From Ruminococcus champanellensis 18P13 = JCM 17042 (GTDB lineage: Bacteria > Bacillota > Clostridia > Oscillospirales > Ruminococcaceae): a stretch of 64,000 nt of DNA. Position 1 is the first letter of the stretch. Every line of letters begins with the position of its first letter. Where the stretch lies: NCBI RefSeq assembly GCF_000210095.1, contig NC_021039.1, positions 1,513,816 through 1,577,815 of the forward strand, read 5' to 3'. Below the pieces are notes generated by a model that saw nothing but the letters and a program-made list of their open reading frames with translations, was not told where the DNA came from and made no database searches. Both the position numbers and the translations under genes were made by a program. This document shows positions 25,871 through 33,678 of the stretch, piece after piece.

Positions 25871-27031
25871 TCATACCACACCCCCCTTTCTTTCCACGAT
25901 AGAATGCTTGGAAACGATCCGTGCGGACAGGATCCAGATAGCAATGGTGCAGACAGTGACAAAGATGCCGAAGCCGGTGGCATACAGTCGCCAGGAGTAG
26001 GCAGTGTCAATGTAGGGGAAAATCCGGGTGAAGGGCTTCAACAGCACAAAGTGGTACAGCACCGCCGACAGACAGTAGCAGGGCACGGTCAGCATCAGGC
26101 TTTCTGCCACATACAGCCGGATGGCTCTGCCCTTGGTGCAGCCGCATAGCTGGAAAATCGCCAGGGATTTTTGCCGGCGGACAAGCACATAGTGATACAG
26201 CACCACCAGATTAAAGGCAGCCACTACAGCGATCAGCAGGGACGCCAGCATGGCGGAGTTGTACATCCAGTAGTCCTCGTCGTAGAAGGGAATGTAACGC
26301 CAGACCTCTATCCGATCCAGAATGGAGGAGAAGGCATTTTTTAGTGTGTTGTATTGTTCAAAGGACAGGGGCTTGTCAAAGTCCAGGGAAACATATTCAA
26401 CAATAGAGTCGGAGGGGACACGGTCATATGGAATTTCTTGAAACAACCCTCCTTTGGCAATCACTGTATATTTTTCTCTATTGTAAAATTCTACAGTTTC
26501 TCCCGGATTCCCTTGTCCGCCTTTTCCTAGTATTATAACTGACTCACCTGAAGTGTATTCTTTATCGGAAAACATACGTCCGCTTGCTCCTGGATGCTCC
26601 ATTCTGTTTGTAAATGTTTCTTTAGAAGGATATTTGACTCCATCTTTTACAAAAAAATAACAAGTACAGATGTCTTTTACCGAAGGTCCGGTCATTATGA
26701 TGTCTGGATTATAAAAATACACAGTAACGAGGGACGATGTCTCAAGATATTGATCTGGAATGGAAGCAATGCAATGATCTAATTCGCTCTTGGTTATTAT
26801 AAGATCCTTGTTCAAAAAAAAACCATCCAGATCCATATCATCGGATTTGGCGGCTGTGTTAAAAAGAAATCTTTTTGAAGAACTGTCGAAATCTTTCTGT
26901 TCCAGCATATAATCCTGGTAAAGACCGTATCCGAACAGCATCAGAAGGGAGGAGATCATAATGCATAGGATCATCATCAGAAAGAAAGGCGTGTGGCTTT
27001 GCAGGAAACTGCGCAGACTGCGAATCAGCAT
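25871..27031 (-). CDS. FtsX-like permease, paralogue 1
   Basis: The start ATG at 27031 follows AGGAGG; the ATG at 27049 overlaps that site. The protein (386 aa) has the same length and topology as its tandem copy. The ectodomain (about residues 45-260) differs in sequence but keeps matching positions such as MEHPGA.GR.F and the EIPY motif. After its stop (25871), ATGATACA repeats the start of the 416-residue permease gene. The duplicated unit therefore included the beginning of that neighbour, leaving a short non-functional start there. It is first of three permeases in a probable operon with the secreted protein upstream. Confidence 0.75.
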   Translation of the reverse strand: MLIRSLRSFLQSHTPFFLMMILCIMISSLLMLFGYGLYQDYMLEQKDFDSSSKRFLFNTAAKSDDMDLDGFFLNKDLIITKSELDHCIASIPDQYLETSSLVTVYFYNPDIIMTGPSVKDICTCYFFVKDGVKYPSKETFTNRMEHPGASGRMFSDKEYTSGESVIILGKGGQGNPGETVEFYNREKYTVIAKGGLFQEIPYDRVPSDSIVEYVSLDFDKPLSFEQYNTLKNAFSSILDRIEVWRYIPFYDEDYWMYNSAMLASLLIAVVAAFNLVVLYHYVLVRRQKSLAIFQLCGCTKGRAIRLYVAESLMLTVPCYCLSAVLYHFVLLKPFTRIFPYIDTAYSWRLYATGFGIFVTVCTIAIWILSARIVSKHSIVERKGGVV

Positions 27032-27102
27032 GAAGGTGTCCTCCTTCAATTCAGAGTGGTGTCCGGAGCATATAAAGCATATGCTCCGGACGGGCGGTTT
27101 GC

Positions 27103-27624
27103 TTACGAGATTCTAAAGGGTACATCAAGCTGTGTGCTGTATGCGACCGGGGAATGGGAATCGTTTGCCTTAAAGATGTTGGATGAGTATTCCAAATAGT
27201 AATCCCCACTTGAGAGAGAAGAGTTGCTAAAGGAATTAGAAGCCAGCAGTGGCGTGTGGGAACTTACATGACCGCTGCTTGCCTGATAGTGTGACCAGAT
27301 AATATTTCCGGATCTATCACAAACGGTAACGTATCCGGACATGTACTTTGTCTCGCTGGAATTGTTCACTGCATTCATGACGAGCACCTGCGTGCTGGCT
27401 GTAGCTGCGGTGGTGTGGGTGTAATAGGTAGTCATGTTCCCGACGGTTTTTGAAACCTGTTCGCCCTTTATGCTGTCTGCGGCCATCCCGACGGAGGAAA
27501 CGACAACGCCATCCTGGTACGTGTCGACCCACACAATGTGGACAGCGGCATAAGCTGTTAGTGAGCACAGGGCGGCGGTTGCCAGGGCAGCGGTCGTGAT
27601 GAGCGCTTTTTTGAATTTCGTCAT
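27103..27624 (-). CDS. Secreted small protein upstream of the permeases
   Basis: The start ATG at 27624 has AAAGGATG upstream. The product (173 aa) has a Sec signal peptide (KFKKALITTAALATAALCSLTAYA), giving a mature part of about 145 residues that is Ser/Thr/Tyr-rich and probably all beta (VHIVWVDTYQDGVVVSS, YYLEYSSNIF). Only one Cys is present in the mature part, so no disulfides. It is preceded by a strong promoter and followed by three FtsX-like permeases on the same strand. This resembles bacteriocin-like loci in which a secreted peptide is paired with permease-type membrane proteins, but no sequence match to a known bacteriocin is evident. Confidence 0.65.
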   Translation of the reverse strand: MTKFKKALITTAALATAALCSLTAYAAVHIVWVDTYQDGVVVSSVGMAADSIKGEQVSKTVGNMTTYYTHTTAATASTQVLVMNAVNNSSETKYMSGYVTVCDRSGNIIWSHYQASSGHVSSHTPLLASNSFSNSSLSSGDYYLEYSSNIFKANDSHSPVAYSTQLDVPFRIS

Positions 27625-27745
27625 TCTAATCATCCTTTCATTGTTTGGTTTGAAGTGCGGTTGCTGGGAGCATATACTGTCCAAGGGAATCACCTCTTTC
27701 TTGCGGCTTATGAAACGCTCGGTCGTTCCTTAAACCTTTGTACCT

Positions 27746-27774
27746 ATTATAGCGGTACTTCCTCCGCTTGTCAA
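27746..27774 (-). promoter_or_regulatory. Strong sigma-A promoter of the secreted protein/permease operon
   Basis: On the minus strand: TTGACA (27774-27769), 17-bp spacer, TATAAT (27751-27746), both boxes perfect. Between it and the next promoter (27775-28032) nothing further was recognised. Confidence 0.85.
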
Positions 27775-28032
27775 GCGTATACAGGAAAATACCAGTGTGT
27801 GCAGGCAAATTTGTGAGATGGGTAAAAAATGTGTGATGATTTTTGTGAGTAGATACAAAAAAAGGACGTATTCAGGCGATTTCCTGTTTGCCTAGAAACA
27901 ATTTACTCAACAAGAACCCGTGTGTGATTTCCATTGTTTCATGGCTGTGACCATGGGATTTTGTTGATGTCTGCGTTCCGGATAGCGGGGATGACAGGCG
28001 CAATTTCGTAAAGCTTTTGGCCGGATAGCCTC

Positions 28033-28090
28033 TTGACAGGTTTCGCCAGATGTGCTATAATAAATTCAATATATATCGAATGATATATAT
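28033..28090 (+). promoter_or_regulatory. Promoter and palindromic operator of the TetR operon
   Basis: TTGACA (28033-28038), 17-bp spacer and TATAAT (28056-28061) form a consensus promoter. Just downstream, ATATATATC (28069-28077) and GATATATAT (28082-28090) are perfect inverted arms with a 4-bp gap, well placed for autorepression by the TetR-type protein. Confidence 0.8.
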
Positions 28091-28186
28091 GCAGCGCATC
28101 ATGCAGGCTCTGTATGGTGCTGTCAATGAAACATGCAAGATGATCCGGTATATACAGACCGGAATTTAAGGAGCGGAGGAGCGGAA

Positions 28187-28810
28187 ATGCCGCCAAAATA
28201 TAAATTTACACGGGAAGAAATGATAGACGCTGCTGTGCGTGTGACCCGGATTAAGGGGATCGACGCAGTGACCGCCAGAGACATTGCCGATGAGCTGGGA
28301 GTGTCTACCCAGCCGATTTTCACCTGTTTTCACACCATGGAAGAGGCCAAGCGGGAAATTCGTTGCGCAGCAGAGCGGATTTATCGGGGTTATGCAGAAC
28401 GGGGACTGGGTATGCCCATTCCATTTTACGGCTTCGGCATGCAGTATATCCGTTTTGCACGGGAAGAGCCAGAGCTTTACAAGCTGCTGTTTCTGACGCC
28501 GGCAGAGAGCGAAAACGGCGGAGCCATGGGTGCCATGCATCGGTCACAGGAGCTGCTGCGTACCTGTTTGCAGCAGGTGTATCATCTGGATGCGGCGGCT
28601 GCGGATCTGTACTTCCGGGATGTGTGGCTCATGACTCACGGAATCGCAACCTTGATTGTGACCGGAGGGTGTACCTACACGGAGGAGGAAATCAGTTCCA
28701 TGATGACCGGCATCAGCATCAGTATCTGCAAGGCCATCAAGGAAGTACCGGGATTTGTGGAGGGCAGCTTTGACCGGGATACAGAGTTTCGGAAGCTGGT
28801 TGCAGAGTAA
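28187..28810 (+). CDS. TetR/AcrR-family transcriptional regulator
   Basis: The start ATG at 28187 follows GGAGGAGCGG. The protein (207 aa) has the TetR N-terminal helix-turn-helix (REEMIDAAVRVTRIKGIDAV, ARDIADELGVSTQPIFTCF) and a helical ligand-binding C-terminus resembling the WHG domain group (HGIATLI). It is first gene of a four-gene operon and probably represses it through the inverted repeat at 28069-28090. The ligand is unknown. Confidence 0.85.
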   Translation: MPPKYKFTREEMIDAAVRVTRIKGIDAVTARDIADELGVSTQPIFTCFHTMEEAKREIRCAAERIYRGYAERGLGMPIPFYGFGMQYIRFAREEPELYKLLFLTPAESENGGAMGAMHRSQELLRTCLQQVYHLDAAAADLYFRDVWLMTHGIATLIVTGGCTYTEEEISSMMTGISISICKAIKEVPGFVEGSFDRDTEFRKLVAE

Positions 28811-28813
28811 ACC

Positions 28814-29083
28814 ATGCAGACGTTTCTGATGCGGGCAATGCCCTGGATTGTCATAGCACTGTGCCTGGTATTGGGTATCTCGCTGCATCTGCGGCAGAAG
28901 GCGGATCGCCGGCGGCATCCGGAGCGCCAGCAACAGCAGGACAGCCGGATCAACGAAGGTGCCTGCATCGGCATGTGCGTGGGTGTGGCTGCGGCATCGG
29001 TCATAGGGCTCAATTACGGAATGGCATTGGGCACAGGCGCTTTGATCGGTGCGCTGATCGGCAGCCGGATCCGGAAATCATGA
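28814..29083 (+). CDS. Small membrane protein with glycine-zipper C-terminus
   Basis: The gene starts three bases after the TetR stop. The product is 89 residues: a span at about 8-25 (AMPWIVIALCLVLGISL), a basic polar linker (RQKADRRRHPERQQQQ) and a Gly/Ala-rich segment (GACIGMCVGVAAASVIGL...GTGALIGALIGSRI) like glycine-zipper spans. The ribosome site is weak, and coupling to the TetR gene is likely. No function recognised. Confidence 0.6.
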   Translation: MQTFLMRAMPWIVIALCLVLGISLHLRQKADRRRHPERQQQQDSRINEGACIGMCVGVAAASVIGLNYGMALGTGALIGALIGSRIRKS

Positions 29084-29123
29084 TCCGGCAAATAGGGCGG
29101 CAGCATAAAGGGGAGACGGCGGA

Positions 29124-29804
29124 ATGCCACTGGATTTGAAAAAAGCCCATAGGGAATTTTATATGGCAACCAATCAGCCGATGATCGTGACGGTACCGGC
29201 GGTACATTACGCAGTGGTGCGTGGAGTCGGGGAATCCAGCCTGAAAAACAGTTTTTTCAAGCAGGCGGTCATGATCCTGTACGCAGTGGGTCGCACTTTA
29301 AAAATGAGTTACCGGACAGCTCATCAGATCGACGGGTTTGTGCCCTATGTGTTGCCGCCCTTGGAAAGATTCTGGTACAAGAGCCAGGAGGGGAGATCGG
29401 ATGCAGCCGGAACGGGCATGCTATATTGGACATTGGCAAGTCGGTTACCGGATTTTGTGACCCGGGCGGATTTTGACTGGGCAGTGCAGCATACAACGGA
29501 GCAGCGGGATATGGACTGTGCCTATGCCAGGTTTGTGACCATGGAGGAGGGGCTGTGCGTCCAGTGCCTGCACATTGGTTCTTATGCGGAACGGGCTCGC
29601 ACCATTGAGCGGATGCATCACTTCCTTGGGGCAAATGGCTATGCCTTTGATCTGACGGAGCAAAGACAGCACCACGAGATTTATCTGTCGGATGCGAGAA
29701 AGATTCCGCCGGATCGTTTGCGAACCCTGCTGCGGCAGCCGATCCGGATGCGGCAAAAGGAGGAATTGTATGAAGAAGTGGTATGCGGAGGAATACGAAT
29801 TTGA
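29124..29804 (+). CDS. GyrI-like small-molecule-binding domain protein
   Basis: The protein (226 aa) matches the stand-alone GyrI-like (SHS2-fold) group often found beside TetR or MerR regulators in Bacillota: LDLKKAHREFYMATNQPMIV, VPAVHYAVVRGVG, a middle VLPPLERFWY stretch, and the C-terminal CLHIGSYAERARTIERMHHF with HHEIYLSDARK. Such proteins bind hydrophobic cations or drugs, and some have hydrolase activity. GGGGAGACGGCGGA precedes the start. The next gene overlaps its 3' end by 35 bp. Confidence 0.8.
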   Translation: MPLDLKKAHREFYMATNQPMIVTVPAVHYAVVRGVGESSLKNSFFKQAVMILYAVGRTLKMSYRTAHQIDGFVPYVLPPLERFWYKSQEGRSDAAGTGMLYWTLASRLPDFVTRADFDWAVQHTTEQRDMDCAYARFVTMEEGLCVQCLHIGSYAERARTIERMHHFLGANGYAFDLTEQRQHHEIYLSDARKIPPDRLRTLLRQPIRMRQKEELYEEVVCGGIRI

Positions 29805-30123
29805 AATTGAAGTGGCTGGCTTTTTGCGGGGAAAGCATACCGAGCGGTATTGCCGGAACGGTGAGGAGATCGGCGACAAATACACCTGTACTTATGGCTG
29901 TCCGGTGAATCAGGACGGCTACGGCATCTGTCCGAAAGCAATGCTGGTGCTGTATCCGAAGATGGAGGCGATCCGGGCAGGCGGTGATCTGGAGCGGATC
30001 GGAGGAGACGGCCGCTATCAGACTACTGTGGTCTGTCCGGATGGCTGTGTGTTGTTCCGGCTGACTGCAACCCCCTTGGGCAATGAAAACTTTTTTACCG
30101 GGCACTTTTTTGATTCAGACTAA
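29770..30123 (+). CDS. TIGR04076-family protein
   Basis: The start ATG at 29770 has GGAGGAATT upstream, inside the end of the GyrI-like gene. The product (117 aa) has the pattern of TIGR04076 proteins: CRNGEEIGDKYTCTYGCPV, GYGICPKAMLVLYPKMEAIRAGGDL, VVCPDGCVLFRLTA. The conserved Cys pairs suggest metal or redox involvement. The function of the family is unknown. Last gene of the TetR operon. Confidence 0.75.
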   Translation: MKKWYAEEYEFEIEVAGFLRGKHTERYCRNGEEIGDKYTCTYGCPVNQDGYGICPKAMLVLYPKMEAIRAGGDLERIGGDGRYQTTVVCPDGCVLFRLTATPLGNENFFTGHFFDSD

Positions 30124-30139
30124 TATCAGAGCATACATA

Positions 30140-30177
30140 AAAACAGGCTATCCGAGTGTATTCGGATAGCCTGTTTT
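30140..30177. terminator. Bidirectional terminator
   Basis: AAAACAGGCTATCCGA pairs with TCGGATAGCCTGTTTT around GTGTAT. It separates the TetR operon from the convergent AraC gene. Confidence 0.85.
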
Positions 30178-30192
30178 GACGCTAAGGCAAGA

Positions 30193-31080
30193 TTACTGGG
30201 CAGACTTGCCGACATTGTTCCGTTCCCGATTCCGGTAAGCGGAGGGGGTGACCCCGGCGGTCTGCCGGAACATGCGGCTGAAATAATTCTGATCCTCAAA
30301 GCCGCAGTTCCAGGCGATTTCGCCGATGGGAAGCTGTGTGTTCTGGAGCAGCTGTTGGGCTTTCTGGATCCGCAGATTGGTTATGTAGGCGTTGGGGGAC
30401 ACGCCGTATGCTTCCTTGAACAGACGGCTGAACTGCCGCTGGGAATAGCCGGACATCTGTGCCAGCTCCGCTACACTGATGCTGCTGCAAAAATGTCCTT
30501 CCATGTAGGCGGTGGCGGCGGCAAGCTGCATGACGCATCGGTGCTGCTCCGTATTAGTCAGCTGGTATAGCCGGGAAAGCCGGACGCAAAGCTGCAGAAA
30601 GCAGGCGTAGCAATAGGTCTGCCATCCCTCCTGCTTCCGGTTGTACTCGGTGATCATGTCCCGGATCATGGCCTTGACTGCGGCAAATTCCTGACTTTGG
30701 AGATGCAGCCGGCTGGAAAAACGGTGATTCTGCAAATAGTGGGGCGCAACTACGAACAGTGCCTGGAAACCGGGGGACTGGCGGATGTTGTAAATGTGTT
30801 CAAACAGCACCTCCGGCCGGAACATGATGTTGCAGATCCGAAAATCGCTGACCCCGGTGAAGCCGTGCTCCGTATCCTGGTTGATGACAAACACATCCCC
30901 CTTGGAGATGGGGTAATGCTCCGTGCCTACGGTATGCTCCGCACTGCCCTCCAGCACGATGACCAGTTCCGAAAAGTCCTCATGACTGTGCAGATAGCAC
31001 TCGGAATCATGGTAGCCGTATTGAATGAAAAACGGGAAGTCTTCAGATTTTGTAAAGATCCACAGCGGCAGACGTATCAT
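30193..31080 (-). CDS. AraC-family transcriptional regulator of the pectin/GH43 locus
   Basis: The protein (295 aa) has an N-terminal cupin sensor (residues about 20-110: YLHSHEDFSELVIVLEG, YPISKGDVFVINQDTEHGF) and a C-terminal double HTH (SVAELAQMSGYSQRQFSRLFKEAYG, IGEIAWNCGFEDQNYFSRMF), the layout of sugar-responsive AraC/XylS regulators. GGGGGAGA precedes the ATG. It is transcribed away from the GH43-dockerin gene from its own consensus promoter. The GH43 promoter lacks a -35 box, as expected if this protein activates it. The inducer is presumably an oligosaccharide; which one cannot be told. Confidence 0.88.
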   Translation of the reverse strand: MIRLPLWIFTKSEDFPFFIQYGYHDSECYLHSHEDFSELVIVLEGSAEHTVGTEHYPISKGDVFVINQDTEHGFTGVSDFRICNIMFRPEVLFEHIYNIRQSPGFQALFVVAPHYLQNHRFSSRLHLQSQEFAAVKAMIRDMITEYNRKQEGWQTYCYACFLQLCVRLSRLYQLTNTEQHRCVMQLAAATAYMEGHFCSSISVAELAQMSGYSQRQFSRLFKEAYGVSPNAYITNLRIQKAQQLLQNTQLPIGEIAWNCGFEDQNYFSRMFRQTAGVTPSAYRNRERNNVGKSAQ

Positions 31081-31109
31081 ATTTCTCCCCCTTCCGGTTG
31101 TATGCTTCT

Positions 31110-31138
31110 ATTGTAGCATGGAGTCTGGAGCCTGTCAA
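31110..31138 (-). promoter_or_regulatory. Sigma-A promoter of the AraC gene
   Basis: Minus strand: TTGACA (31138-31133), 17-bp spacer, TACAAT (31115-31110). Confidence 0.75.
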
Positions 31139-31242
31139 TGCCATGTCTGTTTTGTGCTAAAAATCGGACAGCATCCTTCTACCGCCCTGCATTTGGATGT
31201 GCTATACTGATTATATCACCATACAAAGGGCAGGAGGGTATT

Positions 31243-33471
31243 ATGAAAAAACGAGCATTTGCATACGCAGCGGCGGCAGCATTGTCTCTGACGCTGTGCT
31301 TCGGAACGTATCCCGCATCCCGGCTCACTGCCGGATCCATTGCAGAAGCCGCAGAGGAGGCGAGTACCATCGCAAACAGTCAGATCAGCACCAACCAGTT
31401 TAAAAATATCAATTACAACAACCCGATTTCCCCGGCATTTTTCTGTGCCGACCCCACCGCAGTGGAGTATAACGGCAGGCTGTACCTGTTTGGCACCAAC
31501 GACCACCAGCAGTTTGAGGTCAAGGGCTCCGAGGTGGATAATACCTATGAGCAGATCAAGTCTCTGGTGGTGCTTTCTACAGATGATATGGTAAACTGGA
31601 CTTATCATGGGGAGATTCATGTGGATCAGGTTGCTCCCTGGATCACCAACTCCTGGGCTCCCTCCATTGTTTCCCGGGTGGAGGATGACGGACTGACCCA
31701 CTTTTATCTGTATTTCTCCAACAACGGTCTGGGTGTGGGCGTGATCACCGCAACGGATCCGCTGGGCCCCTGGACGGATCCCCTGGGCAAGCCTCTGATT
31801 TCCACTTCCACCCCCGGACTGAATGGCTGCCCCAACCCTTTTGACCCGGGTGCAGTGATCGATGAGAACGGCGTGGGCTGGCTGTCCTTCGGTGCCGGAA
31901 AGGCACCCGGCGGCACAGATTATATGCCCGGCTCTGCCCGGATCGTCCGGCTAGGGGAGGATATGGTTTCCTTCGACAGCGACTTTCAGAACATTCCGGC
32001 ACCCTATTTGTTTGAGGCAAGCGAGCTGAATTACATCAACGGCACCTATGTGTATACCTACAATACGGATTGGTCGGATCATTCCAAGCAGTGGGAGTAC
32101 GACTGTGATCCCCCTTCCGGATGCAGCATGGTGTACATGACCACCAAGACCCCCTTGGATCCGGACAGCTGGGTTATGCGGGGCGAATGCTTCCAGAACC
32201 CGGGGCAGAGCGGTTTTGATTACTCCAACAACCACACTCACATGCAGAAGTTCCGGGATCAATACTATATGTTCTATCATACCCTGATGCTGAAGCAGGG
32301 TATGGGCATCAAGGGCAGCTACCGCAGCATGCAGGTGGATCGGATCAGTGTGGATGAGGACACAGTGACCATCACAAAAACCGGCGGCACGAAAAAGGGT
32401 GTACAGACCATCCAGGGGGTAGACCCCTTTGCAGTGCAGAATGCCGCTTCTTTAAACAATACAGCGGATATGGTATACAACACTGACAGCATGCAGAACC
32501 CATACCTCATTAGCGATGCAGCCGGTGCCTGGAGCAGCGTCCGCAGCGTGACCTTTACCGGCTCCAGAGTACCTGCACAGCCCACGGTGGATCCGGCGGA
32601 CTATGTGCTGACCAAGGTGGATACCATTACATATCAGATCTCCGTGACGGATGTGGACAAAGCCACTACTCTGTCCATGCATCCATCCACCAAGGCGGGG
32701 ACGGACTGCACCGGCACAGCGGAGATCACCGGCACCGGGAATTACACCATTACCTGTGACATGGGTGGTGCGGAAGGTATGTTCAACATGGGCTACTTTA
32801 CTGCATCCGATGATGCGCAGATCACCTTTACCATTGATACCATGCTGGTAAACGGCACCTATGCCTTTGACCTGTCCACGGAGCTGACCAATACCCGGGA
32901 ATGGGCGGACGGTCTGCGGAATATCTGGAACGGCTTTTCCGATGGGGACACGGTATACACCGGCGAAAATGCTGCATTCCGCTACAGCAAGTCTGCGGAT
33001 ACAATTCAGCTTTATACCGGAGAAGCATCCGGAGGAACCGGGGCAAATGCACCTTTGCTGGAGGATTCGGCAGTGCTGACCGCAGAGGTACGGGGTACCG
33101 GCACTATGGAGGTGCGGCTGGATGCGCCTACGGGACAGCTGCTGACCAGTGTCAGCTTTGATGCTCCGGATGCATTCGCCAAGGTATCCGGCAAGGCATT
33201 TACCGGCATCGGCGGCACCCACGATCTGTATTTTGTGTTCTCCGGCAAGAATATTGCATTCCGCAGCTGGCAGGTGGAAAGCATCGCTGAGCGGCTGATG
33301 GGGGATGTGAATGCGGATGGCGTATGCAGCGTGGCAGATGTGGTAGCACTGCAAAAATATCTCATTAAGCAGACGGACACGCTGGCAGATTCCAAAGCAG
33401 GGGACTATAATGGGGACGGTGTATTGACCGGCATGGATCTGGTACGTATGAAGCGTGCATTACTCGGATAA
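31243..33471 (+). CDS. Secreted GH43-like glycoside hydrolase with C-terminal dockerin
   Basis: The start ATG at 31243 follows AGGAGGG. The protein (742 aa) has a signal peptide (residues about 1-38), then a five-bladed GH43-type catalytic region at about 50-400: ADPTAVEYNGRLYLFGT with the general-base Asp, and FEASELNYINGTYVYTYNTDW with the likely acid Glu. A roughly 270-residue beta-rich region resembles a carbohydrate-binding module. The last 58 residues are a type I dockerin with two calcium repeats (GDVNADGVCSVADVVALQKYL, GDYNGDGVLTGMDLVRMKRAL). GH43 enzymes act on arabinan, xylan or galactan side chains. The dockerin would place it on a cellulosome scaffold outside the cell. A -10-like TATACT is at 31204-31209 without a matching -35. 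Confidence 0.88.
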   Translation: MKKRAFAYAAAAALSLTLCFGTYPASRLTAGSIAEAAEEASTIANSQISTNQFKNINYNNPISPAFFCADPTAVEYNGRLYLFGTNDHQQFEVKGSEVDNTYEQIKSLVVLSTDDMVNWTYHGEIHVDQVAPWITNSWAPSIVSRVEDDGLTHFYLYFSNNGLGVGVITATDPLGPWTDPLGKPLISTSTPGLNGCPNPFDPGAVIDENGVGWLSFGAGKAPGGTDYMPGSARIVRLGEDMVSFDSDFQNIPAPYLFEASELNYINGTYVYTYNTDWSDHSKQWEYDCDPPSGCSMVYMTTKTPLDPDSWVMRGECFQNPGQSGFDYSNNHTHMQKFRDQYYMFYHTLMLKQGMGIKGSYRSMQVDRISVDEDTVTITKTGGTKKGVQTIQGVDPFAVQNAASLNNTADMVYNTDSMQNPYLISDAAGAWSSVRSVTFTGSRVPAQPTVDPADYVLTKVDTITYQISVTDVDKATTLSMHPSTKAGTDCTGTAEITGTGNYTITCDMGGAEGMFNMGYFTASDDAQITFTIDTMLVNGTYAFDLSTELTNTREWADGLRNIWNGFSDGDTVYTGENAAFRYSKSADTIQLYTGEASGGTGANAPLLEDSAVLTAEVRGTGTMEVRLDAPTGQLLTSVSFDAPDAFAKVSGKAFTGIGGTHDLYFVFSGKNIAFRSWQVESIAERLMGDVNADGVCSVADVVALQKYLIKQTDTLADSKAGDYNGDGVLTGMDLVRMKRALLG

Positions 33472-33496
33472 AGCAATATTGTACTGATTTTTAGGA

Positions 33497-33531
33497 AACA
33501 GCATTTCGGTAGCACTGAAATGCTGTTTTTT
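33497..33531 (+). terminator. Terminator after the GH43 gene
   Basis: AACAGCATTTC pairs with GAAATGCTGTT, followed by TTTT. Confidence 0.85.
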
Positions 33532-33678
33532 GTGCTGGATTGGTCATAAAATAGATGCAATTTGTTATTGCTTTGGACGCTTTTCATGTGATATGCTGTA
33601 TGTATAGAAATTAACGCATGCGGCAGAAAAATATATGCAGATTGCCGCGTGGGGCAGGGAAACAGGGAGGAATTGAAT

